64,000 nucleotides of DNA from Flavobacterium gillisiae. Its GTDB lineage: Bacteria > Bacteroidota > Bacteroidia > Flavobacteriales > Flavobacteriaceae. Positions 8,222 through 15,583 of this stretch are shown one piece after another. The position numbers were made by a program, and so were the translations under genes. The DNA lies in NCBI RefSeq assembly GCF_900107635.1, contig NZ_FNRD01000001.1, positions 496,001-560,000 of the forward strand, in the 5' to 3' direction. The notes beneath the pieces were generated by a model. That model was given only the letters and a program-made list of their open reading frames with translations. It made no database searches and was not told where the DNA came from. Within the stretch, counting starts at the first letter, position 1. Every line of letters starts with the position of its first letter.

Positions 8222-9391
8222 ATGGTTTCAGTACAAGAGGCATTTTCGATACTAAAAAATAAGCTACCCGAACCAAAGGAAGTAGAATATCTTTTGTCAA
8301 AAGCGCGTAAACATGTTGTGTCACAATCTTTGTATTCTCCCATAAACATGCCCCCGTTCCGACAATCGGCTATGGATGGATTTGCAGTCAACTTTCACGA
8401 TAGTTTGAATTATGAAATTATAGGTGAAATAAAAGCAGGAGATAGCCACCAAGTTAAATTACTACCCGGTCAAGCAGTCAAAATATTTACAGGCGCAGCA
8501 GTTCCTGATTCGGCTTCAGCGGTGATCCAAATCGAAAAAGTTTCTGTTAAAGAAACTATTTTAAAACTTGAAGAACACCCAAAATTAGGTTTGAATATCC
8601 GACCAATTGGCGAACAAACTACCAAAGGCGATCTGGCTCTTGAAAAAGGTTCGGTACTTAATGCCGCAGCCATTGGGTTTCTAGCAGGTTTGGGATTTAC
8701 CAAAGTAAAAGTATATCAAAAACCCGCTATTGGAATTCTGATTACAGGAAACGAATTGGTGAAACCCGGAAATCCATTAGAATACGGAAAAGTGTATGAA
8801 AGTAATGGTGTCATGCTAGAGTCGGCGCTAAAAGATGCGTTTTACGATACTGTTACCCTTTATGAAGTAAATGATAATTTCGAAAATACTAAAAACAAAA
8901 TACAGCAAGCCTTGTCCGAAAATGATGTGGTATTAGTTTCCGGCGGAATATCAGTAGGAGATTATGATTTTGTAGCGCAGGCCTTAAAAGAACTAGAGGT
9001 AGAAACCTTATTTTATAAAGTAAATCAAAAACCAGGCAAACCTCTATTTGCTGGTAGACTAAAAGATAAAATGGTATTTGCTTTACCGGGCAATCCAGGA
9101 GCTTGTTTGACTTGTTTTTATGTGTATGTGTTGCCTACGTTAACCATTCTTTCGGGAAAAGCAACAAACTACAATCAAACCGTTCGCAAAACAATCAGCC
9201 ACGATTTTAACGTGAATAACAGCCGTTGTCAATTTCTAAAAGCCAATGTTGAGGGTGATACTGTTACCATTTTATCGCATCAAGCTTCCTCGATGTTGAA
9301 CTCTTTTTCGGTTGCCAATAGTCTCGTTTTTGTGTCTGATGGTAATTACGAAATCGTTAAAGGTTCACAAGTTGATATTTATCATATATAA
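8222..9391 (+). CDS. moeA: molybdopterin molybdenumtransferase MoeA
   Basis: This 389-residue cytosolic enzyme inserts molybdate into adenylylated molybdopterin, the last step of basic molybdenum cofactor synthesis. Family landmarks are in order: MPPFRQSAMDGFAV near residue 45 (the MDG motif), IFTGAAVP, ITGNELV followed by ESNGVML, VLVSGGISVGDYDF (the molybdopterin-binding MoCF core), and KPGKPLFAGRL with LPGNPGA. The length matches the family. It opens the molybdenum cofactor cluster that runs to moaA, and has its own housekeeping-type promoter, while the next gene has a separate ModE-box promoter just after the moeA stop. In the same strain it would serve the molybdoenzyme at 20172. Confidence 0.95.
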   Translation: MVSVQEAFSILKNKLPEPKEVEYLLSKARKHVVSQSLYSPINMPPFRQSAMDGFAVNFHDSLNYEIIGEIKAGDSHQVKLLPGQAVKIFTGAAVPDSASAVIQIEKVSVKETILKLEEHPKLGLNIRPIGEQTTKGDLALEKGSVLNAAAIGFLAGLGFTKVKVYQKPAIGILITGNELVKPGNPLEYGKVYESNGVMLESALKDAFYDTVTLYEVNDNFENTKNKIQQALSENDVVLVSGGISVGDYDFVAQALKELEVETLFYKVNQKPGKPLFAGRLKDKMVFALPGNPGACLTCFYVYVLPTLTILSGKATNYNQTVRKTISHDFNVNNSRCQFLKANVEGDTVTILSHQASSMLNSFSVANSLVFVSDGNYEIVKGSQVDIYHI

Positions 9392-9404
9392 TTGATACTT
9401 CTTT

Positions 9405-9430
9405 TCGTTATATTTGTAAAAGTATAACGA
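9405..9430. promoter_or_regulatory. ModE-box-like operator overlapping the -7 element of the ModE-like gene
   Basis: A perfect 8-bp inverted repeat, TCGTTATA (9405-9412) and TATAACGA (9423-9430) with a 10-base spacer, resembles the known ModE operator (CGTTATAT-type half-sites). A textbook -7 element TATATTTG (9409-9416) is embedded in it. A TTG at 9392-9394 is only 14 bases upstream of that box. A bound repressor would block this promoter directly. Confidence 0.65.
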
Positions 9431-9443
9431 ACGTATTTTAGTT

Positions 9444-9773
9444 TTGAAGATAAAGAGTAAAATTTGGATAGAAACAGAGGAAGGCATTCTCATTAGTGAA
9501 GGCCGTGTTCAATTATTGAAATTGATTGCCGAAACGGGTTCGCTCAATAAAGCAGCCAAAGCGATGAATCTATCCTACCAAAAAGCCTGGAAATTAGTAG
9601 ACGTTTCTAATAAAGCGGCAAGCAGCCCTTTGATAGCAACTCAAGTGGGTGGAAGCAAAGGCGGTGGTACAATACTAACTCCTTATGGCGAATCACTCAT
9701 AACCTCTTTCGAATCTATTAATGCAGCCTGTTGGGAGTTTCTTGACGAACAGCTCAAAAAACATTCCCTATGA
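9444..9773 (+). CDS. ModE N-terminal-domain (LysR-type winged helix) regulator
   Basis: This 109-residue DNA-binding protein corresponds to the N-terminal winged-helix domain of ModE. It has LKLIAETGSLNKAAKAMNLS (helix-turn-helix, about 26-45), then SYQKAWKLVD, and the wing with GGSKGGGTILTPYG. The C-terminal molybdate-binding Mop/TOBE domains of full ModE are absent, so molybdate sensing, if any, must occur differently. Small stand-alone proteins of this type are common. The start is the TTG at 9444; no ATG fits the domain's N-terminus. A perfect ModE-like palindrome lies 14 bases upstream over the promoter, so autoregulation is likely. The gene overlaps the next one by 4 bases (ATGA), which makes it the head gene of the downstream Moco operon. 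Confidence 0.82.
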   Translation: MKIKSKIWIETEEGILISEGRVQLLKLIAETGSLNKAAKAMNLSYQKAWKLVDVSNKAASSPLIATQVGGSKGGGTILTPYGESLITSFESINAACWEFLDEQLKKHSL

Positions 9774-10519
9774 CTGCAGTCCATTTATTTGATACCCCTT
9801 TGTTATTGCTTTTGTTAGCTATCGTTGCTTTTTTGTATGCTAGCGTGGGACATGGAGGAGCAAGTGGGTATTTGGCATTAATGAGTGCTTTTGCTTTTCC
9901 AGTAACGTTTATGAAACCAACTGCTTTAGTGCTTAATATTCTGGTTTCGGGAATTGCATTTTACTTTTATTATAGAGAAAAAAAATTCAAATGGAACTTA
10001 TTTTATCCTTTTGCAATAACCTCGGTTCCTTTTTCATTTTTGGGCGGCTATCTTACGGTTTCCACTTTTTATTATAAAATAATTTTGGCGACAGCCTTAA
10101 TTTTTGCAGTGATGAGGTTGTTGGGTTTATTAGGAAAAACGAAGGAGGAGATAACGCCTGTAAATATATACCTAGCCTTATTTGTGGGAGCTCTCATCGG
10201 ACTTTTGTCTGGTTTGATAGGTATTGGCGGCGGTATTATATTGAGTCCTGTAATCCTTCTTTTAGGTTGGGGGACAATGAAAGAAACGGCAGCGGTTTCG
10301 GCCTTGTTTATATTTGTTAACTCGATATCTGGAATTTCTGGTTTCTTGCTCCAAGGCGGATTGCTTCCAGAATCGTCGTTGCCATTGATAGCCATTGTTT
10401 TTATAGGTGGTTTTTTTGGCGCTTATTACGGAAGCAAGAAATTCAATACACTGGTTTTACGAAATGTGTTGGCAGTAGTGCTTTCCATAGCGATTTATAA
10501 ATTATATGTAACCGCATGA
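9770..10519 (+). CDS. TauE/SafE-family membrane transporter
   Basis: This 249-residue integral membrane protein has about seven to eight transmembrane helices and the family's duplicated half-repeat motifs (VGHGGASGYLALMSAF near 25-40 and LIGLLSGLIGIGGGIILSPV near 142-160). TauE/SafE proteins move sulfite, sulfonates or related anions across the inner membrane. The gene overlaps the ModE-like gene and mobA by 4 bases on each side (ATGA both times), so it is translationally locked into the molybdenum cofactor operon. No modABC molybdate importer exists in the window. A role in oxyanion transport linked to Moco is therefore plausible but unproven; sulfite export is the conventional alternative. 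Confidence 0.82.
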   Translation: MTAVHLFDTPLLLLLLAIVAFLYASVGHGGASGYLALMSAFAFPVTFMKPTALVLNILVSGIAFYFYYREKKFKWNLFYPFAITSVPFSFLGGYLTVSTFYYKIILATALIFAVMRLLGLLGKTKEEITPVNIYLALFVGALIGLLSGLIGIGGGIILSPVILLLGWGTMKETAAVSALFIFVNSISGISGFLLQGGLLPESSLPLIAIVFIGGFFGAYYGSKKFNTLVLRNVLAVVLSIAIYKLYVTA

Positions 10520-11085
10520 AAAATACAATAACAGCATTTATACTAGCTGGCGGTAAAAGCCAACGCATGGGAACCGATAAAGGTTTGTTGCCTTTGAACG
10601 GGAAACCATTTGTCAGCCATATTTGTGAAGCTGTAAGTCCTATTGTGGGCGAGAACATTGTTATTGTTTCCTCGAATACCGACTATGATTTTTTGGGTTA
10701 TACCCGAATTGAAGATATAATAAAAGACAAAGGACCTGTGGGCGGAATTTATACCGCTTTGCAACAGTCCAAAACAAAATTAAACTTTGTACTAAGCGTG
10801 GATGCGCCTTTGGTCACGACTGAATTGTTGCTATGGATTCTCGAAAATCACTCGAATTCCTTTTTAATGACGCAAGTGCAGGCCAATGACAAAAGCTATC
10901 CTTTGATTGCGATTTATGACCAATCGCTGGTGACTGTTTTTGAAGAAAATCTGAGAAACGACCAATTAAGATTGCGAAGCGTACGAGATGAGGTGGCGCA
11001 CCAAACCATTGTAGTTCCCGCAAAATGGAAGGATCAAGTGCAAAATATAAACACACAAGAAGAATATCAAAAAATAATATCATGA
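10516..11085 (+). CDS. mobA: molybdenum cofactor guanylyltransferase MobA
   Basis: This 189-residue nucleotidyltransferase has the MobA signature at its N-terminus (FILAGGKSQRMGTDKGLL, about 8-25). It is followed by the GPVGGIYTAL loop and the metal-binding SVDAPLV stretch. MobA attaches GMP to Mo-molybdopterin to form the bis-MGD cofactor used by the DMSO-reductase family, which is exactly the class of the molybdoenzyme encoded at 20172-22388. It overlaps the TauE gene by 4 bases upstream and moaD by 4 bases downstream. The length is normal for the family and I see no defect in the motifs. It acts in the cytoplasm. Confidence 0.93.
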   Translation: MKNTITAFILAGGKSQRMGTDKGLLPLNGKPFVSHICEAVSPIVGENIVIVSSNTDYDFLGYTRIEDIIKDKGPVGGIYTALQQSKTKLNFVLSVDAPLVTTELLLWILENHSNSFLMTQVQANDKSYPLIAIYDQSLVTVFEENLRNDQLRLRSVRDEVAHQTIVVPAKWKDQVQNINTQEEYQKIIS

Positions 11086-11324
11086 TTATAAATATCAAAT
11101 ATTTTGGTTTACTGGCTGATATCACTAAGAAAAAAGAGGAACAAATGGTATTGGATGAATCCAATTTTTCAGTTGCTTTTTTAAAATCTAAAATGGAATC
11201 AGCGTATCAAGAATTGCAAAACACCAACTATTCAGTTGCTGTAAATCAGGCAATGGTGGGTATGGATACCAATATAAAAGATCAGGACGTAATTGCATTT
11301 TTGCCACCATTTGCGGGAGGATAA
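11082..11324 (+). CDS. moaD: molybdopterin synthase sulfur carrier subunit MoaD
   Basis: This 80-residue ubiquitin-fold protein ends in the required Gly-Gly (PPFAGG), the tail that is adenylated by MoeB and thiocarboxylated to carry sulfur into molybdopterin. It pairs with MoaE (12452) to form molybdopterin synthase. The correct start is the ATG at 11082, overlapping the mobA stop codon (ATGA); the open frame extends further upstream to 11025 but that part lies inside mobA. The beta-grasp pattern begins IINIKYFGLLADI, and the sequence DVIAFLPPFAGG near the end is typical. It is followed by a 34-base gap and then the activating enzyme gene. Confidence 0.92.
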   Translation: MIINIKYFGLLADITKKKEEQMVLDESNFSVAFLKSKMESAYQELQNTNYSVAVNQAMVGMDTNIKDQDVIAFLPPFAGG

Positions 11325-11358
11325 TTCCTGAATCCCTAATGGGGAATAAAATTCTATA

Positions 11359-12438
11359 ATGAAAAATTCAACACGATATACCAGACAAATAGCGCTACCC
11401 GAAATAGGAGAACAAGGCCAGCAGAAATTACAGAACGCTCGTGTCCTAGTAATTGGTGCGGGTGGTTTGGGTTGTCCCGTTTTGCAGAATTTGGCTGCCG
11501 CTGGAGTGGGTTTCATAGGAATTGTAGATGGTGACATCGTTGAAGAAACCAATTTGCATCGACAATTATTATATACTTTAAAAGATTGCGGAAAGAGCAA
11601 AGCAGCAACAGCCGCTACCGTGATTAAAGAACTGAATCCCGATGTTGAAGTTAGGGTGTTTCCTGAGTTTTTTAATACTAAAAACGCAATTGAAATAGTT
11701 GGCGATTATCAGATTATCGTAGATTGTACCGATACGATTAGTGTTCGTTATTTGATTAATGATGTTTCACTAGTCAAAAAAGTTCCTGTTGTGTACGCAT
11801 CAATTTACAAATTTGAAGGGCAGGTTTCGGTTTTTAATTATAAAAATGGACCGAGCTACCGTTGTTTATTTCCTCAAAAGGAGGGTTTGAATGCTGTTCC
11901 AAATTGCGTTAGTTCGGGAGTTTTGGGCATTTTACCAAATACACTTGGTGCGCTTCAAGCTACCGAAGTACTAAAGATTATTCTGGAGATAGGAAGTGTA
12001 CTGTCAGGTAAATTGCTGATTTATGATGCATTGCAGTATCAAACGCAAATAATTGATTTTACCAAAAATCCTAGAGAAATTGAAAAAGGACTTAAAAGCG
12101 GATTTTTAATTCTAAATAAGGATTCTGATAAAGTAGTCATGGCAATAAGGCAAGAAACTTTTTTAGAAAAGTGTCGTCAAGACCATTGCGTAGTTATCGA
12201 CATTAGAGAAGCCTACGAAGAACCGAAATTCAACGAGCAAAATGTGGTGAACGTTCCCCTTGCTGAGTTGGAAAACTACTGCAGAAAGTTTGATAAAAAA
12301 CAAGAGATTGTTTTATTCTGTCAAAGCGGACAACGAAGTCAATTGGCTTTGGACTATTTAAAAAAAGAAGGATTTACGAAGCTTTCTCATCTCGAAAAGG
12401 GAATTGAATCCATAAAAATACATTTAGAAACTAAATAA
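11359..12438 (+). CDS. moeB: MoeB-type adenylyltransferase fused to a rhodanese domain
   Basis: This 359-residue protein adenylylates the C-terminus of MoaD. Residues 1-245 are the E1-like domain, with TRYTRQIALPEIGEQGQ, the nucleotide-binding GAGGLGCPVLQNLAAAGVG and the R-finger segment ETNLHRQLLY. Residues 270-359 form a rhodanese domain whose active-site loop is CQSGQRS (Cys321). A MoeB-rhodanese fusion could both activate MoaD and hand it sulfur, as eukaryotic MOCS3/Uba4 does. The zinc-binding Cys-x2-Cys pairs of E. coli MoeB are incomplete: only SYRC is seen where CYRC is expected, and the second pair is absent. The gene sits between moaD and moaE, its natural partners. Confidence 0.92.
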   Translation: MKNSTRYTRQIALPEIGEQGQQKLQNARVLVIGAGGLGCPVLQNLAAAGVGFIGIVDGDIVEETNLHRQLLYTLKDCGKSKAATAATVIKELNPDVEVRVFPEFFNTKNAIEIVGDYQIIVDCTDTISVRYLINDVSLVKKVPVVYASIYKFEGQVSVFNYKNGPSYRCLFPQKEGLNAVPNCVSSGVLGILPNTLGALQATEVLKIILEIGSVLSGKLLIYDALQYQTQIIDFTKNPREIEKGLKSGFLILNKDSDKVVMAIRQETFLEKCRQDHCVVIDIREAYEEPKFNEQNVVNVPLAELENYCRKFDKKQEIVLFCQSGQRSQLALDYLKKEGFTKLSHLEKGIESIKIHLETK

Positions 12439-12451
12439 AAATACCAATATA

Positions 12452-12898
12452 ATGGCAACAACAAAACCTAAAAAAAGTTCTTTCATTCAAGGAGCGATAA
12501 CATCAGATTTCATTGGAAATGCTATTGCGAAGCATCAAAGTAAAACTACTATTGGCGCTCATAATATTTTTTTAGGGCAAGTTCGCGCCGATGTTATTGA
12601 TGGGAAAACGGTTGTAGCTATCGAATATTCGGCTTACGAGGAAATGGCTGAACAGACTTTTTATGAAATTCGCGAAGCGGCTTTCACCAAATATGAATTG
12701 TCATGTTTGCATATTTATCATAGTCTAGGAACGGTAAAAACGGGGGAGATTTGCCTTTTTGTTTTTGTGTCGGCACCAAGGCGAAAAGTGGTTTATGAAG
12801 CCTTGGAGTTTTTGGTTGAAGAAATCAAAGAAAAGACCGCTGTTTTTGGTAAAGAGATAATGGAAGACGAATCCTATACTTGGAAAGAGAATTCTTAG
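12452..12898 (+). CDS. moaE: molybdopterin synthase catalytic subunit MoaE
   Basis: This 148-residue large subunit of molybdopterin synthase converts cyclic pyranopterin monophosphate to molybdopterin using thiocarboxylated MoaD. Recognisable family blocks are GAHNIFLGQVRAD, AIEYSAYEEMAEQTFYEIR, IYHSLGTVKTGEICLFVFVSA (kept here as two adjoining blocks), RRKVVYEALEFLVEEIK and the closing KEIMEDESYTWKEN containing the conserved lysine and tryptophan. It begins 13 bases after moeB. The gene is followed by nearly 500 bases of repeat sequence before the next Moco gene (moaCB), an unusual interruption in an otherwise tightly packed operon. Confidence 0.93.
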   Translation: MATTKPKKSSFIQGAITSDFIGNAIAKHQSKTTIGAHNIFLGQVRADVIDGKTVVAIEYSAYEEMAEQTFYEIREAAFTKYELSCLHIYHSLGTVKTGEICLFVFVSAPRRKVVYEALEFLVEEIKEKTAVFGKEIMEDESYTWKENS

Positions 12899-12901
12899 GT
12901 T

Positions 12902-13373
12902 GTTACGCAAAGTCACACAGAGATTCTCAGAGATCCGCTAAGAAGAAATTAAAGTAAAATAAGTTACACAAAGCCACCCAAAGAAACTCAGAGATACGCT
13001 AAGAAGAAAATAACTTTGTGAATCTTCGTGTTTGCTTTGTGAATCTTTGCGAAATAAGAAAAGTAAAATAAGTTACGCAAAGGCACCCAAAGAAACTCAG
13101 AGATACACTAAGAATAAAATAACTTTGTGAATCTTCGTGTTAGCTTTATAAATCTTTGCGAAATAAGAAAAGTAAAATAAGTTACGCAAAGGCACCCAAA
13201 GAAACTCAGAGATGCACTAAGAAGGAAATAACTTTGTAAATCTTCGTACTAGCTTTGTGAATCTTTGCGAAATAAGAAAAGTTAGATAAGTTACGTAGAG
13301 CGCCTAAAGCGACAGTAAGAAGAAAGAACTTCGCGAATCTTCGTGTTAGCTTTGTGAATCTTTGCGAAATAAC
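12902..13373. repeat. array of 109-bp tandem repeats inside the Moco gene cluster
   Basis: Units beginning GTTACGCAAAGGCACCC, or a close variant, start at 12963, 13072, 13181 and 13290, exactly 109 bases apart. A shortened copy (12902-12962) precedes them, and the last unit is diverged and truncated near 13373. Each full unit starts with CGCAAAG and ends with CTTTGCG, so every unit can fold on itself as a long hairpin. The middle carries CTTTGTGAATCTTCGTG. This array is all the 12899-13393 intergenic region contains. There is no spacer diversity, so it is not a CRISPR array. Confidence 0.9.
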
Positions 13374-13393
13374 AATTAACCAAAAGCAATAAA

Positions 13394-14308
13394 ATGGTAG
13401 ACATTACACATAAAATAATTACGCTTCGCACCGCAACGGCACAGGCTATTGTAAAAGTAGGCTCGCCAGACACGATGAAGGCGATATTGGATAAAACAGT
13501 TCCTAAAGGCGATGTGCTAGAAGTAGCAAGAACAGCAGGACTTTTTGCAGTAAAAAACACTTCTAATTCTATTCCGGATTGCCATCCTATGCCGATCGAA
13601 TATACGGGAATCGATTATGAATTTCTGGAGGATTCGGTTTTAATTAAGGTTACCGTAAAGGCTATTTATAGGACAGGTGTTGAGGTTGAGGCCATGCATG
13701 GTGCTTCGATTGTGGCATTAACGATGTACGATATGCTGAAACCCATTGACAAACAAGTGGAGATTTCGACCATTAAATTATTGCATAAAAAAGGCGGAAA
13801 ATCAGATTATGGCAACAAAGAAGTTCAGGACTTATCGGTAGCGGTAATGGTCTGTTCGGATAGTGTTTCTAGTGGAAAAAAAGAAGATAGAGCCGGAAAA
13901 GTAATCTCGGATAAAATCAAAAATTTAGGATTAAGTGTTTCTAATTATGTCGTGATTCCGGATGAGGTTTTAGACATTCAGGACACCATTAATAAATTAT
14001 GTGCTAAGAATGTGGACTTGGTTATCTTGACTGGAGGAACAGGATTGTCAGATCGAGATGTCACGCCAGAAGCGGTGATTCCGTTGTTAGACCGCCGTAT
14101 TCCAGGTATCGAGGAGGCGATTCGCGCGTACGGTCAGGATCGCACGCCTTATGCGATGTTGTCCAGAAGCGTTGTCGGTTTTAAAGGAGATACATTAATT
14201 ATGGCTTTGCCAGGTTCTACAGCTGGAGCAGGAGAATCAATGGACGCCGTTTTTCCTTCGGTTTTGCATTTATTCAAAATTTTAAAAGGATTCAACCATG
14301 GAAAATAA
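13394..14308 (+). CDS. moaCB: bifunctional MoaC-MogA/MoaB fusion (MoaCB)
   Basis: Residues 1-150 are MoaC (cyclic pyranopterin monophosphate synthase), with TARTAG-like residues in VARTAGLFAVKNTSN, DCHPMPIEYTGIDYEF and GVEVEAMHGASIVALTMYDM, covering its catalytic lysine and histidines. Residues 155-304 are a MogA/MoaB molybdopterin adenylyltransferase domain, with VCSDSVSSGKKEDRAGK, VILTGGTGLSDRDVTPEA and ALPGSTAGAGESM. The fusion joins the step that completes the pyranopterin ring with the later adenylylation that precedes MoeA, so one polypeptide covers two non-adjacent pathway steps. Such fusions are known in several bacterial groups. The gene overlaps moaA by 11 bases. Its 5' side is the 109-bp repeat array. 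Confidence 0.94.
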   Translation: MVDITHKIITLRTATAQAIVKVGSPDTMKAILDKTVPKGDVLEVARTAGLFAVKNTSNSIPDCHPMPIEYTGIDYEFLEDSVLIKVTVKAIYRTGVEVEAMHGASIVALTMYDMLKPIDKQVEISTIKLLHKKGGKSDYGNKEVQDLSVAVMVCSDSVSSGKKEDRAGKVISDKIKNLGLSVSNYVVIPDEVLDIQDTINKLCAKNVDLVILTGGTGLSDRDVTPEAVIPLLDRRIPGIEEAIRAYGQDRTPYAMLSRSVVGFKGDTLIMALPGSTAGAGESMDAVFPSVLHLFKILKGFNHGK

Positions 14309-15302
14309 CATTCTAATGCAGGATACTCACGGTCGCGGACACAGCTATTTGCGTATTTCAATTACAGAAAATTGTAATTTGAGATGTACGTATTGTATGC
14401 CGGCCGAAGGGATTTCGCTTACGCCAAAAGCCCATCTGATGACTGCAGATGAAATTGTTACTATTGCACAAACTTTTGTCAATCAAGGCGTAAATAAAAT
14501 CAGGTTGACTGGTGGAGAGCCTTTGGTTCGAAAAGATGCCAAAGATATCATTCTGCGTCTTGGTAAATTAGGAGTAGAACTCACACTGACTACTAATGGA
14601 ATCCTGGTTCATGATTTTATAGATACATTCAAAGAAGCAGGTGTTCACACCTTAAACCTGAGTATTGATAGTTTGCAAAAAGAGAAGTTCAACCAGATTA
14701 CCCGCAGGAATTATTTTGATAAATTCAATGAAAACTTGGAGTTGCTTGACGCCAATGGTTTCCAGTTGAAACTGAATGTAGTGGTGATGAAAGGATTTAA
14801 CGACAATGAAATTATCGATTTTATTGAATTGACCAAAGACCGAAACATCCAAATTCGGTTTATTGAATTTATGCCTTTTGATGGCAATCAATGGAACAAG
14901 GAGAAGCTGGTTTCTTATGCCGAAATCCTTTCGCAAGTCAATGATCAATACACTGTTGAAAAAGTGAAACGTTTGATAGATAAACCACATGATACCGCCA
15001 AGAATCATAAGATAAGGAATTACAAAGGGAGTTTTTCGGTGATTAGTTCTGTTACTAATCCCTTTTGTAGCAGTTGCAATCGCATCCGTTTAACCGCCGA
15101 TGGTAAACTTAAAAACTGTCTTTTCTCCAATTCTGAAACGGATTTATTGCAAACGTTGCGTTCTGGAGGAGCTATTGAGCCTCTTATTTTTCAGAATATA
15201 AAATCGAAACATGCCATGCGTGGTGGCATGGATGATGATGCGAAATTTCAAAACCCAAAACTATTTTCTCAAAATAGAAGTATGATAAAAATTGGGGGAT
15301 AA
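14298..15302 (+). CDS. moaA: GTP 3',8-cyclase MoaA (radical SAM)
   Basis: This 334-residue radical SAM enzyme starts molybdenum cofactor synthesis by rearranging GTP. The N-terminal [4Fe-4S] motif is C26-NLR-C30-TY-C33, followed by the SAM-binding LTGGEPLVRKD. The C-terminal second cluster is formed by CSSCNRIRL and, further on, the cysteine in LKNCLFS. The protein ends in Gly-Gly (IKIGG), the tail needed for activity in MoaA. The start at 14298 overlaps the moaCB end by 11 bases; a second ATG at 14316 is a possible alternative. It is the last gene of the Moco cluster; 281 bases follow before narK1, with no strong terminator that I can see. Confidence 0.95.
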   Translation: MENNILMQDTHGRGHSYLRISITENCNLRCTYCMPAEGISLTPKAHLMTADEIVTIAQTFVNQGVNKIRLTGGEPLVRKDAKDIILRLGKLGVELTLTTNGILVHDFIDTFKEAGVHTLNLSIDSLQKEKFNQITRRNYFDKFNENLELLDANGFQLKLNVVVMKGFNDNEIIDFIELTKDRNIQIRFIEFMPFDGNQWNKEKLVSYAEILSQVNDQYTVEKVKRLIDKPHDTAKNHKIRNYKGSFSVISSVTNPFCSSCNRIRLTADGKLKNCLFSNSETDLLQTLRSGGAIEPLIFQNIKSKHAMRGGMDDDAKFQNPKLFSQNRSMIKIGG

Positions 15303-15481
15303 GGATGAAAAGAGGAATTCCTGGTTTATATTCTACAAAAAAAGTTAAGCATGGTTTTATGCCTTCATTCTATTTAAAACCTTGAATTTTTTAAAAGTCA
15401 AAAGGCTAAATTCAGCGTTAGTAATTTATATCAAATAATAGAATTATCTTCTTTTGTAATTTAAAAAGCATTTAGCTAGGC

Positions 15482-15524
15482 TGACAAATATCATGTTTTA
15501 ATGACTCGTTTGTTATTAATTTTG
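15482..15524 (+). promoter_or_regulatory. narK1 promoter with FNR/CRP-type operator
   Basis: Palindrome TGA-CAAATA-TCA lies at 15482-15493 and the -7 element TAATTTTG at 15517-15524. The centre-to-box spacing is 29.5 bases, the same as upstream of nirK. Both operators also fit TGAC-N3-TATCAT. The box lies 59 bases before the narK1 start codon. Confidence 0.55.
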
Positions 15525-15583
15525 CATCATTAAATGAAGGATGTTTTTGTCCGATTTTAATTTTTAATTAATTCGAGACTATC

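Noticed and set aside
12963..13373. Possible CRISPR array because of regular repeats
   Set aside because: The units are 109 bases, contiguous and without unique spacers, and no cas genes are in the window. It is a plain tandem repeat.
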